Origin: Flemingiibacterium sp045644145
Lineage (GTDB): Bacteria; Bacillota; Clostridia; Oscillospirales; CAG-272
Length of the DNA stretch: 64,000 bases
NCBI GenBank assembly: GCA_045644145.1
Contig: JAZRGK010000025.1
Span: forward strand, 62,001 to 126,000
Direction: 5' to 3'
The position numbers and the translations under genes are program-made. Of this stretch, positions 51,225-59,477 are shown one piece after another. The stretch's first letter is position 1. Every line of letters starts with the position of its first letter. The notes below the pieces were generated by a model. It did not search any database, had not been told where the DNA came from, and saw only the letters and a program-made list of their open reading frames with translations.

Positions 51225-53711
51225 TTACAGCCCCTTCTTGCTTCTTTCCATGCGCTCAACGTCGCTGCAGTTGGTCTTAGCAACGTAGCCCGGGATAGGC
51301 ATAAGCTTTTCATGGATGATATCGATGATACCGTCAGCCTGGGGGAAGAACTCAGCATCAAGCTCGTAGCAAGGAGTGATCCAGTTGCGAGAGCCGAGAG
51401 CCACAGGGGGAGCATCAAGATAATCGAATGCGAACTCAGTAATGTTCGCAGCCATATCCTTCATCACGGAGTTACGCTCGCAAGCGTCACCTACGATAAC
51501 GACCTTACCGGTCTTCTTAACGGACTCGATAACCTTGGTGTAATCGAAGGGAACGATGGTGCGCGCATCAATGATCTCTGCGGAAATGCCGTACTTCTCC
51601 TCGAGAGTCTTAGCTGCATCCATAGCGCGGTAGAGAGTAGCACCGATGGTAATAATGGTAACATCCTTACCCTCGCGCTTGATATCGGGATCGCCGAGAG
51701 CGATTTCGTAACGTCCTTCCGGAACGCCGTCCTTCATGAACTGCTCGCCGATACCGTAAATTCTCTGGGACTCGTAGCAGATAACGGGGTCGGTCCCCCC
51801 GAGAGCTGCGGTCATAAGACCCTTAGCATCTGCAGGGGTATTCGGGAATATAACCTTAAGTCCGGGGATATGCGCAGTAATCGCGGTCCAGTCCTGAGAG
51901 TGCTGTGCGCCGTACTTGGAACCAACGGAAACGCGGAGCACGATAGGCATCTTGAGAATACCTGCAGACATGGACTGCCATTTTGCCATCTGATTGAAGA
52001 TCTCGTCGCCTGCACATCCGATAAAGTCAGCATACATAAGCTCAACGATAGCACGGCCGCCGCACATTGCGTAACCTACAGCAGAACCGACGATTGCGGA
52101 CTCGGAAATAGGAGAGTTGAAGAATCTGTGGTAAGGAATAGCTTCGGTCATCTTCTTGTATACGCCGAATGCTCCGCCCCAGTCACGGTTGTCTTCACCG
52201 TATGCGATAAGGGTAGGATCCTCATAGAACTTGTCAATAATCGGCTCAAACAGACCGTCGGTAAGGTTGTACATCTTCATCTTGGAAACAGGCTTACCGT
52301 CCTTATCAGTAGCGGTTCTTACCTTGCCGGCGATTTCCTTAACTCTGGGGCACTCTTCCTTGGGCATGAGAACGTCAGGCTCACGGCCGGGATCCATGCT
52401 TGCAACCTTTTCGTTGGAGAACATGATGGAAGCAATAGCATCGGGATCCTTCTGGAGATCCATACGGGGAGAAAGCTCGTCGTTGATAGCAAGCTTCATG
52501 ATCTCGGTCATGCGATTGGTGATCTCCTCGTGCATGGTAGCAAACTCGTTCTCGGTTGCGATCTTACCCTTGATGAGCTTGTTCTTAAACGCAACGATCG
52601 GATCAGCCGCCTTCCAAGCCTCGATTTCCTCAACAGTTCTGTAGGTAGAAGAGTCAGAGGGGGAGTGACCGGATACACGGTATGTAACAACGTCGAGAAG
52701 TGCGGGGCCCTTACCCTCGAGAAGGAGCTGCTTCTTTCTGGTAACAGCGTCGATAACCGCCAGCGGATCGTAACCGTTTACGCGCTCTGCATGCATCTGC
52801 TGAGGATTGAAGCCTGCACCAAGGCGTGCAACCATATCAAAGCCCATGGTTTCGCCGCGGGTCTGACCGCCCATACCGTAGTGGTTGTTGAATACGTTGA
52901 AGAGGATCGGCATACCGTCTGCACTGTACTTGCCGTCCATGCCCCAGAGCTTGGTGATCTGGTCCATGGAAGCGAAGTTGAGAGCCTCGAGAACGGGGCC
53001 GCGGCCGGTTGCGCCATCGCCGCAGTTGGAGATAACGATACCGGGCTTATGGTTGGATCTCTTATAAAGTGCCGCACCAAGAGCGAGAGGGGCAGATGCA
53101 CCTACGATCGCATTGTTGGGCATAAGTCCGAAAGGAATGAAGAATGCGTGCATGGAGCCGCCAAGACCACGGTTGAAACCGGTCTGACGTGCGAATACTT
53201 CTGCAAGCGCACCGTAGAGAAGGAAGTTGATAGCAAGCTCCTTGATGTTGCCGCCAGCGTTCATGTGCTTCTCAACTACGTTAAGAACAATACCGCCGAG
53301 GAATTCCTTCATAATATCGTAAAGCTCGGTATCATCAAGCTTCTGGATGGAAGAAAGACCCTTAGCGAGAATCTCGCCGTGGCTTCTGTGAGAGCCGAAG
53401 GAGAAGTCGTTGATGTCGAGGCAGTAAGCTTCACCTACTGCGGATGCTTCCTGACCGATGGAAAGGTGAGCAGGGCCGGGGTTATTGTACTGAACGCCGT
53501 TGTACTCGCTCTTTACCTTAACCTCGTTAAGCATGGTTTCAAACTCGCGTATGATAGCCATATCGCGGTAGATTCTCATGAAATCTTCCTTGGTATAGAT
53601 CTTCTTCTCTTCGGCAAGTGTCTTATTGTACTGACATACCGGAATATCCTCGAAATGAATATAACCCGGTTCAAATGCTTTCGCGGGATCTACATATTGA
53701 CTCTTAGGCAT
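51225..53711 (-). CDS. 2-oxoacid dehydrogenase E1, alpha and beta subunits fused
   Basis: This 828-residue thiamine-diphosphate enzyme would decarboxylate a 2-oxoacid and acylate the lipoyl group of E2. The N-terminal alpha-type half (about 40-430) has SFGSHRSHGEILAKG, GFNRGLGGSMHAF, and the TPP motif from GDGATGRGP to FNVFNN; the spacing is about 15 residues longer than usual. HSPSDSSTYR is the phosphorylation-loop region. The beta-type half (about 470-828) has TDGLFEPIIDKF, AYGEDNRDWGGAFGVYKKM, FFNSPISESAIVGSAVGYAM and the rest. Fusion is usual for some Clostridia and Bacteroidota enzymes. The substrate (pyruvate, acetoin or branched-chain oxoacids) is not settled. AAGGAG lies 8 nt before the ATG. 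Confidence 0.93.
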   Translation of the reverse strand: MPKSQYVDPAKAFEPGYIHFEDIPVCQYNKTLAEEKKIYTKEDFMRIYRDMAIIREFETMLNEVKVKSEYNGVQYNNPGPAHLSIGQEASAVGEAYCLDINDFSFGSHRSHGEILAKGLSSIQKLDDTELYDIMKEFLGGIVLNVVEKHMNAGGNIKELAINFLLYGALAEVFARQTGFNRGLGGSMHAFFIPFGLMPNNAIVGASAPLALGAALYKRSNHKPGIVISNCGDGATGRGPVLEALNFASMDQITKLWGMDGKYSADGMPILFNVFNNHYGMGGQTRGETMGFDMVARLGAGFNPQQMHAERVNGYDPLAVIDAVTRKKQLLLEGKGPALLDVVTYRVSGHSPSDSSTYRTVEEIEAWKAADPIVAFKNKLIKGKIATENEFATMHEEITNRMTEIMKLAINDELSPRMDLQKDPDAIASIMFSNEKVASMDPGREPDVLMPKEECPRVKEIAGKVRTATDKDGKPVSKMKMYNLTDGLFEPIIDKFYEDPTLIAYGEDNRDWGGAFGVYKKMTEAIPYHRFFNSPISESAIVGSAVGYAMCGGRAIVELMYADFIGCAGDEIFNQMAKWQSMSAGILKMPIVLRVSVGSKYGAQHSQDWTAITAHIPGLKVIFPNTPADAKGLMTAALGGTDPVICYESQRIYGIGEQFMKDGVPEGRYEIALGDPDIKREGKDVTIITIGATLYRAMDAAKTLEEKYGISAEIIDARTIVPFDYTKVIESVKKTGKVVIVGDACERNSVMKDMAANITEFAFDYLDAPPVALGSRNWITPCYELDAEFFPQADGIIDIIHEKLMPIPGYVAKTNCSDVERMERSKKGL

Positions 53712-53742
53712 GGTTTTTATCTCCTTGATTTAATTATTTTAT

Positions 53743-53787
53743 GGGATACGGTCGCTTTTTTGAAAAAAAGCTCCGCAAAAAACTTTA
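53743..53787 (+). repeat. single-ended copy of the inverted-repeat element
   Basis: GGGATACGGTCGCTTTTTTG and the following AAAAAAAGCTCCGCAAAAA-ACTTTAC match the right end of the element at 50848-51177 read on the minus strand with few changes. It sits in the 197-bp gap between lpdA and E1, and related sequence (GCTAACCGCTTCGAAC, CAGAGGCAGCC) continues to about 53850, with a GCCGGGG/CCCCGGC hairpin. Confidence 0.7.
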
Positions 53788-53908
53788 CTCAGGGAATGTT
53801 TATGGGCTAACCGCTTCGAACAAAGCGTATTTGCCACAGAGGCAGCCGGGGCCCCTTCCCCGGCAGATTGTTTGCGTAAAAGGGTTTGTGCGCTGACGAA
53901 AGTTAGCG

Positions 53909-55270
53909 TTAAATACCGAACATACCTTCACGGATGACTTCGCAAACGGTAGGATGAGGGAATACGAAGTTGCGTACATCCTCAACTCTCATCTGTTTTT
54001 CAACCATCATAGCCGCACCGTAGATGATCTCCGATGCGTATGTACCGATCATGTGTACGCCAAGCACGCGTCTGTGTGCCTTGTCGATGATGATCTTAAC
54101 AATACCGTCGCCGCCCTCGTTCTCAGCAACATATCTGCCGCTGTAGCGGAGAGTGAAGGACTCAACCTTTGCATCAAGTCCCTTTGCCTTAACGGTATCA
54201 GAGGTTTCACCAACGGACGCCACCTCAGGATTGGTGTAGATAACAGCAGGGATTGCGTCGTAGTTAACGGAATCCTTCTTGCCTAACATGTCATTTACAG
54301 CCGCCTCGCCCTCACGGTAAGCAGTGTGAGCAAGCATGGACTTGCCGTTTACGTCACCGGCCGCCCAAACGCCTGCGATATTGGTCTTGCCGCACTCGTT
54401 TGTAACGATCGCGCCACGCTCGGTAAGGACGTTGATATTCTCAAGACCGATTCCGGCAGTATTTGCGCGTCTGCCCACTGCACAGAGTACGCAGTCAGCG
54501 GAAACTTCTACAGTCTTACCCTCGTATTCGCAGGTAACGGACTTTGTGCCAACTCCGGTAACCTTTGCGCCGAGCATGAACTCAACGCCCTTCTTCTTGT
54601 AATTTTTAAGAAGAATCGCCGCGATCTCGCTGTCGGTAGGACCGCCGATGTGATCCATCATTTCGATAACAGTTACTTTAGAACCGATGGAGTTGAAGTA
54701 GGAAGCCATTTCCATACCAATAACGCCGCCGCCGATAACCACAAGCTCCTTCGGAACAGTGGTCATATCAAGGATCTCACGGTTTGTCTTAACGAAACCG
54801 GAAGTAACACCCTCACGGAGTCCGGGAATCGGGGGAACAGCCGCGGAAGAACCGGTGCAGATAAGGAGTCTGCGTGCTTCGTAGGTTTCCTCGCCCGCCT
54901 TAACGGTGAAAAGGTCGCCGTTCTTACCGGTAATCTCAGCGTGAGCGTTCACAACGGTGATACCGCCGTGCTTCATCTTCATTCCGATACCGCCAACAAG
55001 CTGCTTTACAACCTTGTCCTTTCGTGCAACAACTGCCGCATGGTCAATGGAAGCATTAGGAAGCTTTACGCCGTAATCTTCGCTGTGCTTTGCATAGTCG
55101 AAAATCTTAGCGGAATAAAGAAGTGTCTTTGTGGGGATGCATCCCTCGTTGAGGCATACTCCGCCGAGAGCGCGTTCTTCGATAACGAGAGTGGAAAGTC
55201 CGCCCTCAGCGGCACGCTCAGCCGCATTGTAACCGGCGGGACCGCCGCCGAGGATTATAAGCTCGTACAT
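53909..55270 (-). CDS. lpdA: dihydrolipoyl dehydrogenase (E3)
   Basis: This 453-residue FAD enzyme reoxidises the dihydrolipoyl group with NAD+. It starts MYELIILGGGPAGYNAAERAAEGG, has the redox disulfide in ALGGVCLNEGCIPTKTLLYSAK (CxxxxC), the NAD loop ELVVIGGGVIGMEMASYFNSIG, and the C-terminal catalytic HPTVCEV with its His-Glu pair. GAGGAGG lies 9 nt before the ATG. It follows E2 by 15 bp in the operon. A 197-bp gap with a repeat separates it from E1. Confidence 0.96.
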   Translation of the reverse strand: MYELIILGGGPAGYNAAERAAEGGLSTLVIEERALGGVCLNEGCIPTKTLLYSAKIFDYAKHSEDYGVKLPNASIDHAAVVARKDKVVKQLVGGIGMKMKHGGITVVNAHAEITGKNGDLFTVKAGEETYEARRLLICTGSSAAVPPIPGLREGVTSGFVKTNREILDMTTVPKELVVIGGGVIGMEMASYFNSIGSKVTVIEMMDHIGGPTDSEIAAILLKNYKKKGVEFMLGAKVTGVGTKSVTCEYEGKTVEVSADCVLCAVGRRANTAGIGLENINVLTERGAIVTNECGKTNIAGVWAAGDVNGKSMLAHTAYREGEAAVNDMLGKKDSVNYDAIPAVIYTNPEVASVGETSDTVKAKGLDAKVESFTLRYSGRYVAENEGGDGIVKIIIDKAHRRVLGVHMIGTYASEIIYGAAMMVEKQMRVEDVRNFVFPHPTVCEVIREGMFGI

Positions 55271-55285
55271 ATGTAGATCCTCCTC

Positions 55286-56599
55286 TTATTTAGCGAGTAA
55301 GAGCGAGAAATGCTCGAGGTTTGCGCAAAGCTCCTTAAGGAAGCGAGCCGCGGGAGCACCGTCAAGTGCACGGTGGTCGAAGGTAAGGGACAGACCCATT
55401 GCAGGATATGTACTTCCGTCTGCCTTTACGCGCTGTGTAATAGCGCACACGCCAAGGATCGCAACCTGGGGGGGATTGATAACGGGAGTGAAGCTTTCAA
55501 CGCCGAGAGAGCCGAGATTGGTAACGGTGAAAGTGCCGCCGGAAAGCTTGTCGGGGGAGATAGCACCGCCCTGAGTTTCCTTGATAAGGCTCTTTGCGTT
55601 TGCAGAAAGCTCGGAGAGGGACATAGCCTGAGCTGCCACAAGAGTGGGAACCATAAGTCCGCGCTCGGTGTCAACCGCGATTCCGAGATTAACATCGTCG
55701 AATACACGATATACATCGTCAAGCCAGTGTGCGTTGAGGTCTTTGTGATTCTTAAGAGTCTTAGCAACTGCGTAGAGAACGATATCGTTGATGGTGATGT
55801 TGCCCATACCCATATCTTCACCGTTTGCCTTAAGATTCTTTCTGAACGCCATAACCTCGGTAGCATCGAAGGATGCGTTGAGGGTAAGCTGTGCCATGTT
55901 GGACAGGGACGCATGCATGGACTTCGCGATAACCTTGCGGATGTTGCTGATCTTAACATCTGTGTATCCGCCGGTCGCCTTAGCTGCAGGAGCTGCGGCA
56001 GGTGCTTCGGGAGCATCCTCAACAACTACGCGCTCACCTGCGAGGAAGCGCTCAACAGCCTCGATAGTGGTGGTCTTTCCTGCATCGAGAAGTGCGTTTA
56101 CGTCGCGCTCAACGATTCTGCCCATAGGGCCGGTAGCGGCAACCTTGGAGAGGTCTGCGCCTGCTGTGAGAGCAAGCTTCTTTGCTCTGGGAGAAATGCG
56201 GAGAATGTCACCGGATACGGGAGCCGCTGCGGTAGCCACAGGTGCTGCTGCAGGAACCTCAGCCTTGGGAGATTCCGCTGCAGGAGCAGGTGCTGCCTCA
56301 GCAACAGGTGCGGCTGCGGGAGCTTCATCCTTCTTCGGAATAAGCGCGGAGATATCCTCGCCTGCATCACCGATGATGCATACTACTTCAAGGCAGGGAA
56401 CGTCGTCGCCTTCAGCGGCGAATACTTCAAGAAGTGTGCCTGCCACTTCGGATTTTTCATCAAAGCTGGATTTGTCGGTTTCGTAGGAGAAAAGAACGTC
56501 GCCTACCGCTACCGTGTCGCCTTTTTTCTTAGCCCACTCGGTAATGATACAGCTTTCAACGCTCTGTCCCTGACGAGGCATAATTACTGCGGTTGCCAT
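55286..56599 (-). CDS. 2-oxoacid dehydrogenase acyltransferase (E2)
   Basis: This 437-residue core component has one lipoyl domain (residues 1-77, with Lys 43 in YETDKSSFDEKS), an Ala/Pro/Glu linker, an E3/E1-binding domain (about 130-170, RISPRAKKLALTAGADLSKVAATGPMGRIVERDV) and a catalytic domain with the active-site DHRALDG near the C-terminus. The domain order is usual for pyruvate, branched-chain and acetoin E2 enzymes, and the substrate cannot be told. AAAGGA is about 11 nt before the ATG. lplA, able to load Lys 43, is at 49782-50825. Confidence 0.95.
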   Translation of the reverse strand: MATAVIMPRQGQSVESCIITEWAKKKGDTVAVGDVLFSYETDKSSFDEKSEVAGTLLEVFAAEGDDVPCLEVVCIIGDAGEDISALIPKKDEAPAAAPVAEAAPAPAAESPKAEVPAAAPVATAAAPVSGDILRISPRAKKLALTAGADLSKVAATGPMGRIVERDVNALLDAGKTTTIEAVERFLAGERVVVEDAPEAPAAAPAAKATGGYTDVKISNIRKVIAKSMHASLSNMAQLTLNASFDATEVMAFRKNLKANGEDMGMGNITINDIVLYAVAKTLKNHKDLNAHWLDDVYRVFDDVNLGIAVDTERGLMVPTLVAAQAMSLSELSANAKSLIKETQGGAISPDKLSGGTFTVTNLGSLGVESFTPVINPPQVAILGVCAITQRVKADGSTYPAMGLSLTFDHRALDGAPAARFLKELCANLEHFSLLLAK

Positions 56600-56643
56600 A
56601 TGTAAATCATCCTTTCGATTAAATTATTTATGAATAATATTTA

Positions 56644-57408
56644 TTAGGTTACAATAATTTCGACACCTGCTGCCACAGCGGCTGCTGTAATGTCTTCGGG
56701 AAGCGGCTTGTCCGCCACAATAGTATGTACCTTTTCAAGCCGGCAGAATGTAAATGGCAGTGATCGATCAAGCTTTGAGGTATCCATAAGAACCACAACC
56801 TTGCGCGCCTTTTCCACAACCATTTTCTTAAGCTCGCATTCGGGATAGTTTCCGCTTGTGAAGCCATCCTTGAGAGAAAGACCGGAAGGAACGATAAATG
56901 CGATATCAATATTGATGTCGTCAAGAAATCTTAATGCCTGATTACCGGAAATCGAAATATTCTCTCTGTTTACCATTCCGCCTACAAGATTTACTATAGC
57001 CTGCTTCTTTTTTATAAGCTCAAGGGCTATGTTGGGGCCTGTGGTAACGATGGTATGGCGTTCATCCGGCAAAAGCGCCGCAAGTGTCAGCACCGTTGTG
57101 CCCGAATCAAGGAACAGCGAACGTCCGGTTTCAATAAGCTCTATAGCACGTCTTGCTATGCGTTCCTTCGCGCTCATATTCTCGGCAAGACGCTGATGGA
57201 ACGAATCCTCCATGGACGTAGTGATAAATTTCATGGAGCGTGCACCGCCGCGCACTTTGATTGCCTCTCCCTGCTGCTCAAAATATTCAATATCGCGCCT
57301 GAGTGTCATGCTCGACACCTCAGGAAATATCTCTTCGAGCTCTTTGAGAGAAATAAATGGTTTTTCGTTGAGCAGATCTTTTACGACCGCTCTGCGAGCA
57401 GCGTTCAT
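56644..57408 (-). CDS. DeoR/GlpR family transcriptional regulator
   Basis: This 254-residue protein has an N-terminal DeoR HTH (AVVKDLLNEKPFISLKELEEIFPEVSSMTLRRDIEYFEQQGEAIKVRGGA) and a C-terminal DeoRC sugar-phosphate-sensor domain (GRSLFLDSGTTVLTLAALLPDERHTIVTTGPNIALELI, GGMVNRENISISGNQAL). AAGGAGG lies 9 nt before ATG 57408, so a longer upstream form is not used. It is the first gene of the E2-E3-E1 operon and likely controls it. Three TTAACATT boxes lie between its promoter and start. Confidence 0.94.
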   Translation of the reverse strand: MNAARRAVVKDLLNEKPFISLKELEEIFPEVSSMTLRRDIEYFEQQGEAIKVRGGARSMKFITTSMEDSFHQRLAENMSAKERIARRAIELIETGRSLFLDSGTTVLTLAALLPDERHTIVTTGPNIALELIKKKQAIVNLVGGMVNRENISISGNQALRFLDDINIDIAFIVPSGLSLKDGFTSGNYPECELKKMVVEKARKVVVLMDTSKLDRSLPFTFCRLEKVHTIVADKPLPEDITAAAVAAGVEIIVT

Positions 57409-57453
57409 GCAAAATTGCCTCCTTTCGGCAGAAATGTGGACAACCATGCTCAA

Positions 57454-57503
57454 GAATGTTAACTTTCACCGCATTTTAACATTTTTAAGTTAAAATTAAC
57501 ATT
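57454..57503. promoter_or_regulatory. candidate DeoR-type operator cluster
   Basis: Three copies of TTAACATT lie in 50 bp: two on the plus strand (57476-57483, 57496-57503) and one inverted (AATGTTAA at 57455-57462). They lie from +5 to about +55 of the predicted transcript of the regulator gene, a good place for autorepression. Confidence 0.6.
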
Positions 57504-57514
57504 TTTTCATAGAT

Positions 57515-57543
57515 ATTGTAACACACTGCAGTACATTTGTCAA
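57515..57543 (-). promoter_or_regulatory. sigma-A promoter of the DeoR-E2-E3-E1 operon
   Basis: A perfect TTGACA (57538-57543) and TACAAT (57515-57520) are separated by 17 bp. Confidence 0.88.
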
Positions 57544-57629
57544 TGCATATTTCCGCCAATTTAAAGCAAATTTTGTGTCCAATTAGGCTAACCTGCCCAA
57601 AAAAACAATTTCCGCCTGTTATCACCGGC

Positions 57630-58475
57630 TTATTTTAACATTTTGGCCGCTGTAAGTGTATTTTTCAGAAGCATGGTAATAGTCATGGGACCAACACCGC
57701 CGGGAACAGGGGTAATGTAAGATGCCTTTGGCTCTACGGTTGCAAAATCCACATCGCCGGTCAGCTTTCCGTCGGCTTTTCTGTTCATACCCACGTCGAT
57801 AACCACCGCACCCTCTTTCACCATATCTCCGGTGATAAAATCCGCCTTACCAATAGCGACTACCAGAATATCCGCCCGACGTGTGACCTCTGCAAGATCC
57901 TTAGTGCGTGAGTGGCAAACGGTAACAGTGCCGTTGGCATGAAGAAGGAGCATCGCCTGAGGCTTGCCTACAATATTGGAGCGTCCCACAACCACACATT
58001 CCTTGCCGGAAACGTCAATACCGCTCTTTTCAAGCAGTACCATAACACCTGCGGGGGTACAGGGCAGAAAGTCGTAGTTGCCGATCATGATCTTGCCGAC
58101 ATTCAGCTCATGGAAAGCGTCAACATCCTTTTTGGGATCGATGTTTGCAATGATAATTTCATCGTTAAGGTGCTTGGGTAAGGGAAGCTGTACCAATATG
58201 CCATGAACAGCATCGTCTGCGTTAAGCTTATGCACAAGGGCAAGAAGCTCCTCCTCGGTGGTAGCTTCCGGAAGCTCATACACCTCCGAATGGAAGCCTA
58301 CCTCCTCACAGCCCTTCTTTTTGTTTTTTACATATACCTTTGAAGCCGGATCCTCTCCTACTATAATAACTGCAAGTCCGGGAGTTACGCCCTGTGCCTT
58401 AAGCGCCGCACACTCTTCGGCAATCTCAGCACGTACCTCGGATGCTATCTTTTTTCCGTCAATAATGTTCGCCAT
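57630..58475 (-). CDS. folD: bifunctional methylenetetrahydrofolate dehydrogenase/cyclohydrolase
   Basis: This 281-residue enzyme interconverts 5,10-methylene- and 10-formyl-tetrahydrofolate. It starts MANIIDGKKIASEVRAEIAEE, has VIIVGEDPASKVYVKNKKKGCEEVG (with the catalytic Lys), DVDAFHELNVGKI, CTPAGVMVLLEKSGIDVSGKECVVVGRSNIVGKPQAMLL, and the PGGVGPMTITMLLKNT end. GAGG lies 9 nt before ATG 58475. That ATG is 1 base after the lgt stop (TGAAATG), so the two are coupled. One-carbon units made here link to glycine and serine made by serA-serC. Confidence 0.97.
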   Translation of the reverse strand: MANIIDGKKIASEVRAEIAEECAALKAQGVTPGLAVIIVGEDPASKVYVKNKKKGCEEVGFHSEVYELPEATTEEELLALVHKLNADDAVHGILVQLPLPKHLNDEIIIANIDPKKDVDAFHELNVGKIMIGNYDFLPCTPAGVMVLLEKSGIDVSGKECVVVGRSNIVGKPQAMLLLHANGTVTVCHSRTKDLAEVTRRADILVVAIGKADFITGDMVKEGAVVIDVGMNRKADGKLTGDVDFATVEPKASYITPVPGGVGPMTITMLLKNTLTAAKMLK

Positions 58476-58476
58476 T

Positions 58477-59475
58477 TCAGTTTTCCTCTGTTTCCTTAAT
58501 ATTTTCTTCAGCACCAGAAGCTTCTCCGGCACTGCTTTGTTTACTGTAAACTTCTGTGTATTCCGCGGAATCCAGTTTGCGGCGTTTCGCTCTCGCAAAG
58601 CAGGTCGCCATAAGAATACCGCCGCCTATAACGCATATTGCCGCCACAAGCTGTGACACGCGAACCGTTTCGCCAAACATATTACTTAAAAGGTACAAGC
58701 TGTCCGTGCGAAGCCCCTCTATAAAGAAGCGCCCGAAGCCGTACCACACGAGGTAGAAAAGAACATGCTGTCCGTCGAACTTCTTCTTTTTATAGAAGAA
58801 CATTATAAGCCCAAATCCCACAAGATTCCAAAGAGATTCGTAAAGGAATGTAGGGTGATAATACTCCGCCGTGCTGTAAACCACCGTATCCATAGCGGTG
58901 CGGTCCAGCCAATGTCCCGCGGATATGCCCATCCTGCAAAAGATATCCGTAACTTCACCGTGAGCTTCTGCATTGAAAAAGTTTCCCCAACGACCAATGG
59001 ATTGCCCAATTATAAGTCCCGGTGCAGCCGCATCAAGAAGCTTTACTGTATTTATCTTTTTTATTTTTGAGTATATGGCTATGGTAAGCGCGCCGGCTAT
59101 AACTCCGCCGTATATGGCAAGTCCGCCGTTCCAAACGGATATTACATCCATAAAACTGCGGTATTCTCCCGGCTTTGAGAGTACATAATAAAGTCTTGCG
59201 CCCACCATGCAGAAGATTATGAGGTAAATTGCAAGATCGAACATATCGTCAGACTTTATCCCCTCATACTTCGCTTTCCTTTTGGCAATCAGGAATCCAA
59301 CGATCATAGCCAAGGTAATAATAATTCCGTACCACATAATGGGATGCGCACCGCCGTCAGTCCAGGGAAGCGGTATTTTAAATGCCACCGGGTCAAGGGT
59401 AAACTCTCCGATACCAATCCCAGGAAAGGATATTTTATTTGGTGCAGGTATTCTTGAAAGAAGCAAGCCCGTCAT
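58477..59475 (-). CDS. lgt: phosphatidylglycerol--prolipoprotein diacylglyceryl transferase
   Basis: This 332-residue membrane enzyme puts diacylglycerol on lipobox Cys residues. It has about seven helices, the conserved HPIMWYGI, GARLYYVL, NGGLAIYGGVIAG, and the signature GRWGNFFNAEAHGE. The C-terminal tail after the last helix is hydrophilic and Glu/Ser-rich (AKRRKLDSAEYTEVY onward), longer than in E. coli. It is coupled to folD downstream and close to yfmH upstream (2 nt). The lipoprotein at 7863-8390 is one of its likely clients. Confidence 0.97.
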   Translation of the reverse strand: MTGLLLSRIPAPNKISFPGIGIGEFTLDPVAFKIPLPWTDGGAHPIMWYGIIITLAMIVGFLIAKRKAKYEGIKSDDMFDLAIYLIIFCMVGARLYYVLSKPGEYRSFMDVISVWNGGLAIYGGVIAGALTIAIYSKIKKINTVKLLDAAAPGLIIGQSIGRWGNFFNAEAHGEVTDIFCRMGISAGHWLDRTAMDTVVYSTAEYYHPTFLYESLWNLVGFGLIMFFYKKKKFDGQHVLFYLVWYGFGRFFIEGLRTDSLYLLSNMFGETVRVSQLVAAICVIGGGILMATCFARAKRRKLDSAEYTEVYSKQSSAGEASGAEENIKETEEN

Positions 59476-59477
59476 AA

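Noticed and set aside
51312..53810. An open frame of 832 codons on the plus strand, antisense to the whole E1 gene
   Set aside because: The frame is a shadow of the strong codon bias of E1. It has no SD, no recognisable domain, and a composition rich in Val, Leu, Cys and His that is typical of antisense frames. E1 motifs on the other strand are complete.
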